From NCBI RefSeq assembly GCF_050586465.1, contig NZ_JBOCEG010000003.1, positions 248,001-312,000 on the forward strand: DNA of 64,000 nucleotides. Reading direction: 5' to 3'. This DNA comes from CAJXYS01 sp913063035. Lineage in GTDB: Bacteria > Pseudomonadota > Alphaproteobacteria > Rhodobacterales > Rhodobacteraceae. Shown one piece after another: positions 33,864 to 42,837 of this stretch; within the stretch, counting starts at the first letter, position 1, and each line of letters begins with the position of its first letter. The notes under the pieces were generated by a model. The model saw only the letters and a program-made list of their open reading frames with translations, searched no databases and was not told the DNA's origin. A program made the position numbers and the translations under genes.

Positions 33864-36031
33864 AGCATGAAATCGAAACGCGCGGCCAGCGGCAGCTCGC
33901 GCGCGCGTTCCCCGGTCAGGTCGAAAAGCGCGTTGGCCAGCGCCGGCATGGAGGGCGGGGTGCCCGGCTCGCCGACGCCGCCCATATGGGCGTTGTCTTC
34001 GCGGATACGAACCTCGACCGCCGGCGCGGTCGACATGCGCAGCGCGTCGTAATCCGGGAAATTGCCCTGCTCGACGGCGCCGTCGGCGAAGGTGATCTTG
34101 CCATGCACCGCCGCCGACAGCCCGTAGACCAGGCCCGAGACCATCTGCGCCTCGATGTTGCGCGGGTCGAGCGCGGTGCCCACGTCGCAGGCGATCCAGG
34201 CGCGGGGGATGCGGATCCCGGCATCGGTCGCGGTGACCTCGATGACCTGGGCGACCGGCGTGCCGAAGGAATAGGTCAGCGCCACGCCGCGCCCGGTGCC
34301 CGCGGGCGTGGTGCCGGACCAGCCCGACATCTCGGCCACGTCTTCCAGCAACCGTGCCGAGGGCGCATGGGCCGGGCGCACGTGATCGAGCCGGAAGGCA
34401 AGCGGGTCGCGGCCGGCGGCATGGGCCAGCTCGTCGACGAAGCTCTCGTGGAAGAAGCCGTTGAAGGAATTCCCCACCGACCGCCAGAAGCCGACCGGGA
34501 CGGCCAGATCGGCCAGGTAGCCCGCGATCCGGTAGTTCGGGATCGCGTAGGGCTGGTCGAAGGCACCTTCGACGTGGCCCTTGTCCGGCCCCGGCGCGGC
34601 GAATCCCGCCATGCGCTCGCCGGACTGGCGCGTGACCGAGGGCGCGGCGATCCGGCCCTCGAGCGCGGTGGCCCGGCCGTCGGCGACCGCGCCGCGGAAA
34701 CGGGCGATGGCGGCGGGGCGGTAGAAATCGTGGCGCATGTCCTCCTCGCGCGTCCAGGTCAGCTTGACCGGGCGCCCGGGCACCGCGCGCGCCACGCGCG
34801 CGGCCAGCGTCGAGAAATCCACCTCCGCGCGGCGTCCGAACCCGCCGCCCAGGAAGGTCGTATGCACCGTGACGGCCGCCTCGGGCAGCGCCAGGGCCTC
34901 GGCACATTTCTGCCGGGTGAGCACCGGGGCCTGGTTGCCGCACCAGACCTCCAGCGTCTCGCCCGAAAAGCGCGCGGTCGCGTTCATCGGTTCCATCGTC
35001 GCATGGGCGAGCCAGGGCACGCGATACTCGGCCTCGATCGTCGCGCCCGGGGGCGCGTCGTCGCCGGTCGCGCCGGAAAGCGCGGCCTCGACGTCGCCCG
35101 TATCGCGCAGCGTCGAGTTGGCCGTCCCGTCGAAGGCGGCGGCGATGGCGACGACCGCGACGCCGTCGGGCAGCTCGACGATGCGGGTGACGCCAGGCAT
35201 CTCGGCGGCGGTGCCCGCGTCGTAGCCCGTCATCGCCGCACCGAGCCGCGGCACCCGCCTGACCGTGGCATAGAGCATGTCGGGCAGCTGCACGTCGATG
35301 CCGAACACCGCCGTGCCGGTCGCCTTCGCGGCCATGTCGAGCCGCGGCAGCGACCGCCCGAGATACCGCCATTCCGAGGCCGGGCGCAGCGGCGGGCGGC
35401 GCGGCGGGTCGAGGCGGGCGGCGGCCTCGGCCAGCTCGGCATAGGGCAGGCGCGTGCCGTCCGGCGCGATGACCGCGCCGTCGGCCGTCCCGAGCGCCTC
35501 CTCGGCCACGCCGAGCCGGTCGGCGGCGGCGCGGGTCAGCGTGATCCGGGCGGCGGCCCCGGCATGGCGCATCTTCTCGAAGGCATCGACCGTCGAGGTC
35601 GAGCCGCCGGTCACCTGCAGCCCCAGCATCTTCGCCATCACGCCGGTCTGGTCGGCCAGCGTTTCCTGCCAGCCGGTCATGGCATAGTCCTTGAAGGGCA
35701 GGCCGGCCCGGAGCAGCGCCCCGTTATAGTAGCTGGCCGAGGCCGGGCCGTGGATCACCCGGACGTCTTCCCAGGCGACATCCAGCTCCTCGGCCACCAG
35801 CGCGGCCAGCGTGGTCTGCACGCCCTGGCCCATCTCGGCGCGCGGCACGACCACGGTGGCGCCCGTGCCGTCGAGAACCAGCCAGGGGTTCAGCGTGACG
35901 GCGTCGCCGTCCGGATCGAGCGGGTTGGCGACGGGCCGGCGGTCCTGCCAGACCATGAAGGCGACGCCGCCCGCGACGGCGGCGCTGCCGACAAGGAAGC
36001 TTCGGCGGGTGATGGTGCCGAGACGCGACAT
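33860..36031 (-). CDS. Molybdopterin-binding aldehyde/isoquinoline oxidoreductase large subunit
   Basis: A 723-residue large subunit of the xanthine dehydrogenase/aldehyde oxidase superfamily, closest in layout to IorB (isoquinoline 1-oxidoreductase beta). It has a twin-arginine signal, ITRRSFLVGSAAVAGG. The molybdopterin regions include EMGQGVQTTLAALVAEEL, FLGGGFGRRAEVDFS and VGEPGTPPSMPALANAL (with the catalytic Glu region GVGEPG). It binds the Mo-cytosine dinucleotide cofactor and works with the adjacent 2Fe-2S subunit, 3 bp upstream. The substrate is unknown. The periplasmic location follows from the Tat signal. Confidence 0.92.
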   Translation of the reverse strand: MSRLGTITRRSFLVGSAAVAGGVAFMVWQDRRPVANPLDPDGDAVTLNPWLVLDGTGATVVVPRAEMGQGVQTTLAALVAEELDVAWEDVRVIHGPASASYYNGALLRAGLPFKDYAMTGWQETLADQTGVMAKMLGLQVTGGSTSTVDAFEKMRHAGAAARITLTRAAADRLGVAEEALGTADGAVIAPDGTRLPYAELAEAAARLDPPRRPPLRPASEWRYLGRSLPRLDMAAKATGTAVFGIDVQLPDMLYATVRRVPRLGAAMTGYDAGTAAEMPGVTRIVELPDGVAVVAIAAAFDGTANSTLRDTGDVEAALSGATGDDAPPGATIEAEYRVPWLAHATMEPMNATARFSGETLEVWCGNQAPVLTRQKCAEALALPEAAVTVHTTFLGGGFGRRAEVDFSTLAARVARAVPGRPVKLTWTREEDMRHDFYRPAAIARFRGAVADGRATALEGRIAAPSVTRQSGERMAGFAAPGPDKGHVEGAFDQPYAIPNYRIAGYLADLAVPVGFWRSVGNSFNGFFHESFVDELAHAAGRDPLAFRLDHVRPAHAPSARLLEDVAEMSGWSGTTPAGTGRGVALTYSFGTPVAQVIEVTATDAGIRIPRAWIACDVGTALDPRNIEAQMVSGLVYGLSAAVHGKITFADGAVEQGNFPDYDALRMSTAPAVEVRIREDNAHMGGVGEPGTPPSMPALANALFDLTGERARELPLAARFDFML

Positions 36032-36034
36032 GGC

Positions 36035-36499
36035 TCAGCCCTCCTGCATACGGCCGGCGGCGTCGCGGATCGCGGCGCGGATGCGCCCGTAGGTGCCGCA
36101 GCGGCAGAGATTGCCGGCCATGGCGGCGTCGATCTCGGCATCGCTCGGGTCGGGGCTGCGCGCGAGAAGGTCGGCCGCCTGCATGATCTGGCCCGACTGG
36201 CAATAGCCGCATTGCGCGACCTGGTGATCGATCCAGGCTTGCTGGATCGCGGCCGGCGCCCCGGGCGTGCCGAGCCCCTCGATCGTCGTGACCGGCCCCC
36301 AGACATCGGCGACGGGCAGTTGGCAGGATCGCACGGCCTGCCCGTCGACATGCACTGTGCAGGCGCCGCAGGCGGCGATGCCGCAGCCGAATTTCGTTCC
36401 GGTCAGCCCCAGCGCGTCGCGCAGCGCCCAGAGGAGCGGCACCTCGCCGGGCAGGTCGAGCCGGTGCAAGGTGCCGTTGACCGTCAGGGTGATCGCCAT
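36035..36499 (-). CDS. (2Fe-2S)-binding small subunit (IorA type)
   Basis: A 154-residue electron-transfer subunit with two [2Fe-2S] domains. The plant-ferredoxin-like N-terminal cluster is CGIAACGACTVHVDG plus SCQLPV, and the C-terminal cluster is QCGYCQSGQIMQ with NLCRCGTY. It passes electrons from the molybdenum subunit encoded immediately downstream. The ATG at 36499 has GGAGG 7 nt upstream; the ATG six bases earlier is too close to that site. Confidence 0.93.
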   Translation of the reverse strand: MAITLTVNGTLHRLDLPGEVPLLWALRDALGLTGTKFGCGIAACGACTVHVDGQAVRSCQLPVADVWGPVTTIEGLGTPGAPAAIQQAWIDHQVAQCGYCQSGQIMQAADLLARSPDPSDAEIDAAMAGNLCRCGTYGRIRAAIRDAAGRMQEG

Positions 36500-36575
36500 G
36501 GCCATGCCTCCGCGGTTCGCGCCGTCACGGCCAGACTATAGGTGCGGCTTCGGGCCTGACCATCCCCGGAAGGGG

Positions 36576-37055
36576 TCAGAGAAGCTTCTCCATCCGGAAA
36601 TTGGTGATCGGCACGCCGTCGCGGATCACGCTCTGGCGGGCGAGCACCGCCCAGCCGCGCCGCGCGAGGAAGGACCGCGCCAGGTGGCTGGCGGCCGTGT
36701 CCATGCGGGGCAGGGCGCGCGCGCGGGCCTCGGCTTCGAGCCGGTCATAGAGCGCCGGGGCGACGCGGCCGCCCATGGCCTCGGGCAGCACGTAGAAGAG
36801 ATCGAGATGCCCGTCGCGGCCGAGCGTGGCGAAACCGACGACCCGGCGCCGCTTCAGCGCGACCCAGGTCAGGTGCGCCCCGAGCCGCTGCGGCCAGTCC
36901 CGCGGCATCCCGGGGCCGGGGGCCCAGGCCGCGCGTTCGGCGGTGGAATAATGGTGGCCGGCGCCCTCGTGGACCGCGCGGAAGAAGACGTCATGGGTCG
37001 CGGCGGCATCCCCGGCGCGATAGCGCCGCAGCCGGGGGCGCCCGATCGCGCGCAT
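36576..37055 (-). CDS. GNAT-family N-acetyltransferase
   Basis: A 159-residue acetyl-CoA-dependent transferase. The GNAT core is recognisable: LRRYRAGDAAATHDVFFRAV (strand 1 and helix 1), RVVGFATLGRDGHLDLFYVLPEAMGGRVAPAL (strands 4-5 and the acetyl-CoA-binding loop), then SFLARRGWAVLARQ. The substrate is unknown. It lies 3 bp downstream of an SDR gene on the same strand, so the two are probably co-transcribed. Confidence 0.85.
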   Translation of the reverse strand: MRAIGRPRLRRYRAGDAAATHDVFFRAVHEGAGHHYSTAERAAWAPGPGMPRDWPQRLGAHLTWVALKRRRVVGFATLGRDGHLDLFYVLPEAMGGRVAPALYDRLEAEARARALPRMDTAASHLARSFLARRGWAVLARQSVIRDGVPITNFRMEKLL

Positions 37056-37058
37056 GGC

Positions 37059-37823
37059 TCAGACCTGTCCGCCGGCGATCTCGATCGCCTGCCCGTTGAC
37101 CGATCCCGAGCCCGGCCCGCAGAGCCAGAGCGCCGCCGCCGCGACCTCGCCGGGCGCGACCAGCCGGCCATGGCGGTTGGAGTCGGTCATCACCGCCGCG
37201 GCCTCGGTCGGGCTCATGCCGGTGCGCGCGGCGATGGTCTCGACGTTGCGGGTCACGATGGGGGTGTCGACATAGCCGGGGCAGAGCGCGTTGAAGGTCA
37301 GCCCGGTGCCGAGATAGTCCTCGCTGAGCCCGCGCACCAGCCCGAGCATCCCGTGCTTGGACGCGGTATAGGCGCTGGCCCCCCGCAGCCCGCGGATCCC
37401 CGCCATCGACGACACGGCGATGACCCGTCCCCAGCTGCGCCCGCGCATGCTGCGCAGGGACTCGCGGATGGTCAGGAAGGCGCCGTCGAGATTGGTCGCC
37501 ATGAGCCGGCGCCAGAACGCCAGGTCGGTCTTGTGCAGCGCATTGCCTTCGGCGCGCCCGGCATTCGCGACATGGATGTCCACGGGGCCGCGCGCGGCGA
37601 CCGCGGCCGCGGTGGCGGCGACCACGCTGTCCTCGTCGGTGACGTCCATGACCTGCGCGTGGATGCAGGGGCCGGCGGCGCAGGTCTCTTCCAGCGCCTC
37701 GGCCCGGCGGCCCGTCACCGTGACGATCGCGCCCTCGCCGGCCAGCGCGAGCGCGACGGCCCGGCCGATCCCGCTGCCCCCGCCGGTGACCAGCGCATGC
37801 TTGCCATCGAGCGTGTCGGTCAT
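37059..37823 (-). CDS. Short-chain dehydrogenase/reductase (SDR)
   Basis: A 254-residue classical SDR. The NAD(P) glycine motif is TGGGSGIG, the structural NAG motif is VANAGRA, the catalytic Ser is in AVSSMAGIRG, and Tyr/Lys are in YTASK. The C-terminal ETIAARTGMSPTEAAAVMTDS and NGQAIEIAGGQV resemble 3-hydroxyacyl/3-hydroxybutyrate dehydrogenase relatives; the substrate is unproven. The ATG at 37823 has GGAGG upstream. It is followed by the GNAT gene. Confidence 0.9.
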   Translation of the reverse strand: MTDTLDGKHALVTGGGSGIGRAVALALAGEGAIVTVTGRRAEALEETCAAGPCIHAQVMDVTDEDSVVAATAAAVAARGPVDIHVANAGRAEGNALHKTDLAFWRRLMATNLDGAFLTIRESLRSMRGRSWGRVIAVSSMAGIRGLRGASAYTASKHGMLGLVRGLSEDYLGTGLTFNALCPGYVDTPIVTRNVETIAARTGMSPTEAAAVMTDSNRHGRLVAPGEVAAAALWLCGPGSGSVNGQAIEIAGGQV

Positions 37824-37900
37824 CCGCGCCTCCGTTTTCCAGACGCGCGCATGGTCGCGCAGCCGGACCGGGCGGGCAAGACGGAAAGCCGGGTCTTTAC

Positions 37901-37916
37901 ATTCACGATAGCGAAT
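37901..37916. promoter_or_regulatory. ATTC-N8-GAAT operator candidate
   Basis: ATTC, eight bases, then GAAT, located about 38 bp upstream of the MBL-fold start. From memory, this pattern matches the palindrome described for SqrR/BigR-type ArsR repressors that sense persulfide. No such regulator gene is in this window. Confidence 0.55.
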
Positions 37917-37953
37917 ATGAAGATGCCGCCAAAACCGGAGGAGGACAGACCCG

Positions 37954-38913
37954 ATGACGTTCAAGACGACAGCCGCCGCGGCGGCGCTGGCGGCGCTGCT
38001 GCCGGTCGCCGCGCTGGCCAGCGAGGATATCGCCGACCAGTACCCGCAAAGCCCGCTCTACGCGAAACCGGTGGAGTTCATCCCCAATGTCTGGTCGGCC
38101 ATCGGCGCCACCGCGCCGCCCACCTACGAGAACACCGGCCACAACAACAACCTGTCCTTCCTCGTCACCGGCGACGGGGTGATCGTCATCAATGGCGGGG
38201 CGGCCTATGTGCTGGCCGAGGCGCTGCACCAGGAGATCAGGGCGATCACCGACCAGCCGGTGAAGCTGGTCATCAACGAGAACGGCCAGGGGCACGCGAT
38301 GCTCGGCAATTCCTACTGGGCCGAGCAGGGCGTCCCGATCCTGGCCCATGTGGACGCGGCCCACGAGATCGAGGCCTATGGCGGCACGATCCTGGAGGGG
38401 ATGAAGCGCTACAACCGCGACAAGGCCGCCGGCACCAGCGTGGTCGGCCCGACCGAGACCTTCGAGGATCGCAAGGTGATCGAGATGGGCGACATGCGCG
38501 TCGAGGTGCTGCATCTCGGTCCCGCCCACAGCCCTGGCGACATCCAGGTCTGGCTGCCGGATGAAAAGCTGGTGATCGCCGGCGACATGGCCTTCCACGA
38601 GCGGATGCTGCCCATATTCGCCGAGACCGACACCTCCGACTGGATCGATACCTGGGAAAACGCGTTCGAGTCGCTCGGGGCCGTTTACGTGATCCCCGGG
38701 CACGGGCACCCGACCAACATGGACCAGGTGCGGCGCTATACCCGCGATTATCTCGTCTATATCCGCGGAAAGATCGGCGAATATCTCGACGCCGGCGGCG
38801 ATCTGACCGATGCTTACTACGTCGACCAGTCGCCCTATGCGCATCTCGATACCTTCGAGGAACTGGCGACCAAGAACGCCGGCCGGGTCTACGAGGAGAT
38901 GGAATGGGAGTAA
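37954..38913 (+). CDS. Exported MBL-fold metallohydrolase with altered zinc motif
   Basis: A 319-residue protein with a Sec signal peptide (residues 1-22) and a metallo-beta-lactamase fold. Zn2-type ligands are present: His114, the His in GPAHSPGD, Asp in AGDMAF and His in IPGHGHP. The usual HxHxDH motif reads ENGQGH at residues 109-114, so the first-site His, His and Asp are lost. A single-metal or non-hydrolytic role is possible. A likely sulfide-responsive operator upstream and the co-oriented methyltransferase-like gene suggest a sulfur-metabolism setting (SoxH-like). The ribosome site is GGAGGAGG upstream of the ATG. Confidence 0.85.
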   Translation: MTFKTTAAAAALAALLPVAALASEDIADQYPQSPLYAKPVEFIPNVWSAIGATAPPTYENTGHNNNLSFLVTGDGVIVINGGAAYVLAEALHQEIRAITDQPVKLVINENGQGHAMLGNSYWAEQGVPILAHVDAAHEIEAYGGTILEGMKRYNRDKAAGTSVVGPTETFEDRKVIEMGDMRVEVLHLGPAHSPGDIQVWLPDEKLVIAGDMAFHERMLPIFAETDTSDWIDTWENAFESLGAVYVIPGHGHPTNMDQVRRYTRDYLVYIRGKIGEYLDAGGDLTDAYYVDQSPYAHLDTFEELATKNAGRVYEEMEWE

Positions 38914-38920
38914 CGCCGGC

Positions 38921-39373
38921 ATGCGCGCGCTGAGGGCGCTGGACCTTCCGCCGGTCTGGCTGGCGGGCTTCGGCGCGCTGGCCTGGGCCCAGTCGCGGTT
39001 CGCGCCGGCGGGCGGCCTGCCGGACTGGGCCGGGACGCTCGGCCTGGCCCTGGTGGCCGTCGGCATGCTGCTGATCGCGGCGGCCGGACTAGAATTCCTG
39101 CGCCATCGCACCACCATCGTTCCCTACGAGACGCCGCGCGACCTGATCGATACGGGAATCTACCGGCTGACCCGGAACCCGATCTACCTGGGCGACGCGG
39201 CGATCCTGGCCGGGGCGATCCTGCTCTGGGGCGCGTGGCCGTCGCTGATCCTGGTGCCGGTCTTCATGGCGATCATCGCCCGGCGGTTCATCCGCTGGGA
39301 AGAGGCGCGGCTGCGCGAGACCTTCGGCGACCGGGCCGCGGCCTACATGCGCCGGGTGCGCCGCTGGATCTGA
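38921..39373 (+). CDS. Isoprenylcysteine carboxyl-methyltransferase-family protein
   Basis: A 150-residue integral membrane protein with four hydrophobic segments. The family signature is TGIYRLTRNPIYLGD, followed by IIARRFIRWEEARLRETFGDRAAAYMRRVRRW. Members are SAM-dependent membrane methyltransferases related to ICMT/PEMT; the bacterial substrate is unknown. It starts 7 bp after the MBL-fold gene and shares its transcript. The start at 38921 is used because homology-like sequence begins there. Confidence 0.85.
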   Translation: MRALRALDLPPVWLAGFGALAWAQSRFAPAGGLPDWAGTLGLALVAVGMLLIAAAGLEFLRHRTTIVPYETPRDLIDTGIYRLTRNPIYLGDAAILAGAILLWGAWPSLILVPVFMAIIARRFIRWEEARLRETFGDRAAAYMRRVRRWI

Positions 39374-39489
39374 CCGCCGCTGCGCCGCCCTGTCGCTTGT
39401 GGCCGGGGCGAAACGAATGTTAAGTGGCCCCGACCCGGCGTTTTCGGGGCGAAAAACGACGACAACGCGAAGAACGGGAGAGTGGGAAC

Positions 39490-41055
39490 GTGAAAATCGG
39501 GGCACCCAAGGAAGTCGCCAAGGGCGAGGCGCGCGTCGCGCTGACGCCGGACTCGGCGCTTCAGCTTCAGAAGCTGGGCTATGACTGCGCGATCGAGACG
39601 GGCGCGGGCACGGCGGCGGGCTTCTCGGACGCCGCCTATGAAGAGGCCGGCGTCGAGATCGTCAAGACGCCCGCGGCGCTCTGGAAGGCGGCCGACATCG
39701 TCGCCAAGGTCCAGCCGCCGACCGAGACCGAGGCCAAGCGCCTGACCAAGGGCAAGACGCTGATCTCCTTCTTCTGGCCGGCCCAGAACGAGGAGCTGCT
39801 GGAACTCTGCCGGTCCAAGGGCGCGAGCGTCATCGCGATGGACATGGTGCCGCGGATCTCGCGCGCCCAGAAGATGGACGCGCTGAGCTCGATGGCCAAC
39901 ATCGCCGGCTACCGCGCGGTGATCGAGGCGGGGAACAATTTTGGCCGCTTCTTCACCGGCCAGGTGACGGCGGCGGGCAAGGTGCCGCCGGCCAAGGTGC
40001 TGGTGATCGGCGCCGGCGTCGCGGGGCTGGCCGCCATCGGGACGGCGACCTCGCTCGGCGCGGTTGTGCGGGCCTTCGACGTGCGCCCCGAGGTGGCCGA
40101 GCAGATCGAGTCGATGGGCGCCGAGTTCCTGATGCTCGACTTCTCCGACGACATGTCGGGCGAGGGCGGCTACGCCAAGCCCGCGAGCCCGGAGTTCATC
40201 GAGAAGGAGATGGAACTCTTCCGCGCGCAGGCGCCGGAGGTGGACATCGTCATCACCACCGCGCTGATCCCGGGCAAGCCCGCGCCGAAGCTCTGGCCCG
40301 AGGAGATGGTCAGGCTGATGAAGCGCGGCTCGGTGATCGTCGACCTCGCCGCCGAGAAGGGCGGCAACTGCGACCTGACCGTGCCCGACGAGAAGATCGA
40401 GACCGAGAACGGCGTCACCATCGTCGGCTACACCGACTTCCCCTCGCGGATGGCGACGCAGTCCTCGACACTCTACGCCACCAATATCCGTCACATGATG
40501 ACGGACCTGACGCCCGAGAAGGACGGCACGCCGGTCCACGACATGGAGGACGACGTGATCCGGGGCGCGACGGTGACCCACGCGGGCGAGATCACCTATC
40601 CGCCGCCGCCGCCCAAGGTGCAGGCCATCGCCAAGGCCCCCAGGAAGGAAGCGCCGAAGGAGCTGACGCCCGAGGAGAAGCGCGCCGAGGAACTCGCCGC
40701 CTTCAAGGCCCAGACCAAGCGCCAGGTGGGGCTGCTCGCGATCGGCGCGGCGGCGATCCTCGCCGCCGGGCTGGTGGCGCCGGCAAGCTTCATGCAGCAT
40801 TTCATCGTCTTCGTGCTGTCTGTCTTCGTCGGCTTCCAGGTGATCTGGAACGTCAGCCACAGCCTGCATACGCCGCTGATGGCGATCACCAACGCGATCT
40901 CGTCGATCATCATCCTGGGCGCGCTGATGCAGATCGGCTCGACCAGCCTGCTGGTGACCATTCTCGCCGCGGTCTCGGTCTTCATGGCCGGGATCAACAT
41001 CTTCGGCGGCTTCCTCGTGACACGGCGCATGCTCGCCATGTTCCAGAAATCGTAA
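39490..41055 (+). CDS. pntA: NAD(P) transhydrogenase subunit alpha
   Basis: A 521-residue membrane-bound transhydrogenase alpha subunit that couples proton flow to hydride transfer from NADH to NADP. The N-terminal NAD domain (KIGAPKEVAKGEARVALTPD; VIGAGVAGLAAIG) spans about 400 residues. A linker and four membrane segments follow at the C-terminus. The start is a GTG with GGGAG upstream; the longer frame adds an Arg-rich stretch that does not belong. pntB follows after 18 bp. Confidence 0.96.
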   Translation: MKIGAPKEVAKGEARVALTPDSALQLQKLGYDCAIETGAGTAAGFSDAAYEEAGVEIVKTPAALWKAADIVAKVQPPTETEAKRLTKGKTLISFFWPAQNEELLELCRSKGASVIAMDMVPRISRAQKMDALSSMANIAGYRAVIEAGNNFGRFFTGQVTAAGKVPPAKVLVIGAGVAGLAAIGTATSLGAVVRAFDVRPEVAEQIESMGAEFLMLDFSDDMSGEGGYAKPASPEFIEKEMELFRAQAPEVDIVITTALIPGKPAPKLWPEEMVRLMKRGSVIVDLAAEKGGNCDLTVPDEKIETENGVTIVGYTDFPSRMATQSSTLYATNIRHMMTDLTPEKDGTPVHDMEDDVIRGATVTHAGEITYPPPPPKVQAIAKAPRKEAPKELTPEEKRAEELAAFKAQTKRQVGLLAIGAAAILAAGLVAPASFMQHFIVFVLSVFVGFQVIWNVSHSLHTPLMAITNAISSIIILGALMQIGSTSLLVTILAAVSVFMAGINIFGGFLVTRRMLAMFQKS

Positions 41056-41073
41056 AGACAGGAGTAGGGGATC

Positions 41074-42507
41074 ATGGAATACGGATTCACCACGGCGGCC
41101 TACGTGGTCGCGGCCGTCCTCTTCATCCTGTCGCTGGGCGGGCTCTCGGGGCAGGAAAGCGCCAAGCGCGCGGTCTGGTACGGGATCGTGGGCATGGCGC
41201 TCGCGATCGTCGCGACGCTGATCGGGCCGGGCGCGGGGCTCTGGGGGCTCTCGCTGGTGCTGATCGCGCTGGGCGGCGTGATCGGCTGGCAGGCGGCGGT
41301 CCGGGTGCAGATGACGCAGATGCCGGAACTGGTGGCGGCGATGCACAGCCTCGTCGGCCTCGCGGCGGTCTTCGTCGGCTTCAACGCCGATTTCGAGATC
41401 CTGCGCGTGGCCGCGATGGACGACACGGCGAAGGCCGCGCTCGAGGGCTTCGCGGCGCTGGTCGCCAAGAAGACGCCGGTGGAGATCAACATCCTGAAGG
41501 TGGAACTCAGCCTCGGCATCTTCATCGGCGCGGTGACCTTCACCGGCTCGGTGATCGCTTATGGCAAGCTGGCGGGCAAGGTCGACAGCGCCGCCAGGAA
41601 ACTGCCGGGCGGGCACATGCTGAACGCCGCCGCCGCGATCGGCTCGATCCTGATGCTGGCGCTCTATCTCGGCGGCGCCGGCAGCTGGACGCTCTTCGTG
41701 ATGGCGCTGCTGGCCTTCTTCATCGGCTATCACCTGATCATGGGGATCGGCGGCGCCGACATGCCGGTGGTGGTCTCGATGCTGAACAGCTACTCCGGCT
41801 GGGCCGCGGCCGCGATCGGCTTCTCGCTCGGCAACGACCTGCTGATCGTGGTCGGCGCGCTGGTGGGCTCCTCGGGGGCGATCCTGAGCTACATCATGTG
41901 CAAGGCGATGAACCGCTCCTTCGTCAGCGTGATCCTCGGCGGCTTCGGCGGCGCGCAGGGCCCCGCGGCCGAGATCGAGGGCGAGCAGATCGCCATCGAC
42001 GCCGAGGGCGTGGCGGCGGCGCTGAACGAGGCCGACAGCGTGATCATCGTGCCGGGCTACGGCATGGCGGTGGCGCAGGCGCAGAACGCGGTCAGCGAGC
42101 TGACCAAGAAGCTGCGCGGCCAGGGCAAGGAGGTGCGCTTCGCCATTCACCCCGTGGCCGGGCGCCTGCCGGGGCACATGAACGTGCTGCTGGCGGAGGC
42201 CCGGGTGCCCTACGACATCGTGCTCGAGATGGACGAGATCAACGAGGACTTCCCCGAGACGGACGTGGTGATCGTGATCGGCTCGAACGATATCGTGAAC
42301 CCGGCCGCTCAGGACGACCCGAACTCGCCCATCGCCGGGATGCCGGTGCTGGAGGTGTGGAAGGCCAAGCAGGTCTTCGTCTCCAAGCGCGGGCAGGGCG
42401 CGGGTTATTCGGGCATCGAGAACCCGCTCTTCTTCAAGGAGAACACGCGGATGTTCTACGGCGACGCCAAGCAGTCCGTCGACAAGCTCCTGGCGCTCAT
42501 CGACTGA
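41074..42507 (+). CDS. pntB: NAD(P) transhydrogenase subunit beta
   Basis: A 477-residue beta subunit. About nine membrane helices (from VVAAVLFILSLGGLSG to LLIVVGALVGSSGAIL) form the proton channel. They are followed by the NADP-binding domain with VIIVPGYGMAVAQAQ, IHPVAGRLPGHMNVLLAEA and VFVSKRGQGAGYSG. It partners with PntA in the same operon in the inner membrane. Two strong hairpins lie just downstream. Confidence 0.97.
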   Translation: MEYGFTTAAYVVAAVLFILSLGGLSGQESAKRAVWYGIVGMALAIVATLIGPGAGLWGLSLVLIALGGVIGWQAAVRVQMTQMPELVAAMHSLVGLAAVFVGFNADFEILRVAAMDDTAKAALEGFAALVAKKTPVEINILKVELSLGIFIGAVTFTGSVIAYGKLAGKVDSAARKLPGGHMLNAAAAIGSILMLALYLGGAGSWTLFVMALLAFFIGYHLIMGIGGADMPVVVSMLNSYSGWAAAAIGFSLGNDLLIVVGALVGSSGAILSYIMCKAMNRSFVSVILGGFGGAQGPAAEIEGEQIAIDAEGVAAALNEADSVIIVPGYGMAVAQAQNAVSELTKKLRGQGKEVRFAIHPVAGRLPGHMNVLLAEARVPYDIVLEMDEINEDFPETDVVIVIGSNDIVNPAAQDDPNSPIAGMPVLEVWKAKQVFVSKRGQGAGYSGIENPLFFKENTRMFYGDAKQSVDKLLALID

Positions 42508-42511
42508 GACA

Positions 42512-42536
42512 GGCCGCCCCGCGCCGCGGGGCGGCC
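42512..42536 (+). terminator. Strong GC hairpin after pntB
   Basis: A near-perfect 12-bp inverted repeat (GGCCGCCCCGCG and its complement) begins 5 bp after the pntB stop. Probable end of the pntAB transcript. Confidence 0.6.
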
Positions 42537-42569
42537 CGGTCGCGGCGCCTGCGGCGCCAAGCCTTTCTC

Positions 42570-42595
42570 GCCCCGCGCGGTCGCCCGCGCGGGGC
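42570..42595 (+). terminator. Second GC hairpin after pntB
   Basis: A 10-bp perfect inverted repeat (GCCCCGCGCG and its complement) with a 6-nt loop, followed by GTTTGCC. Likely a back-up terminator for pntAB. Confidence 0.55.
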
Positions 42596-42610
42596 GTTTG
42601 CCTTCGGCGA

Positions 42611-42661
42611 GGATATTTGCACCACTTGGAGAGGCCGGGTTTCCAAGTGGCGGAAATATCC
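42611..42661. repeat. Long imperfect palindrome (GGATATTT/AAATATCC)
   Basis: A 51-bp structure whose outer arms GGATATTT and AAATATCC enclose inner arms CCACTTGGA and TCCAAGTGG. The 42508-42837 interval holds this, two terminators and another GC-rich dyad (CGCCCCGCAGGGGCG), but no gene. It may be an interspersed palindromic element or part of a small RNA. Confidence 0.6.
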
Positions 42662-42837
42662 CCGCCGGAGGCCCCGAGCGCCCCCTGTCAGGGGGCGCGA
42701 GAGACAGGGAACGGCGCCCCGCAGGGGCGCCTCCGCATACGGCGGTGCACAGACAAGTGCCCGGATTCGCGCGTTTTTCCTGTTTCGGCCCGGCGCGGTT
42801 CCGGCTAGGCTCGGCGCAAAGCCCGAGGAACCGGACC

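Noticed and set aside
39343..42177. 944-codon minus-strand frame over pntAB
   Set aside because: Its product is a His/Arg/Asp-rich antisense of clear transhydrogenase genes; no motif supports it.
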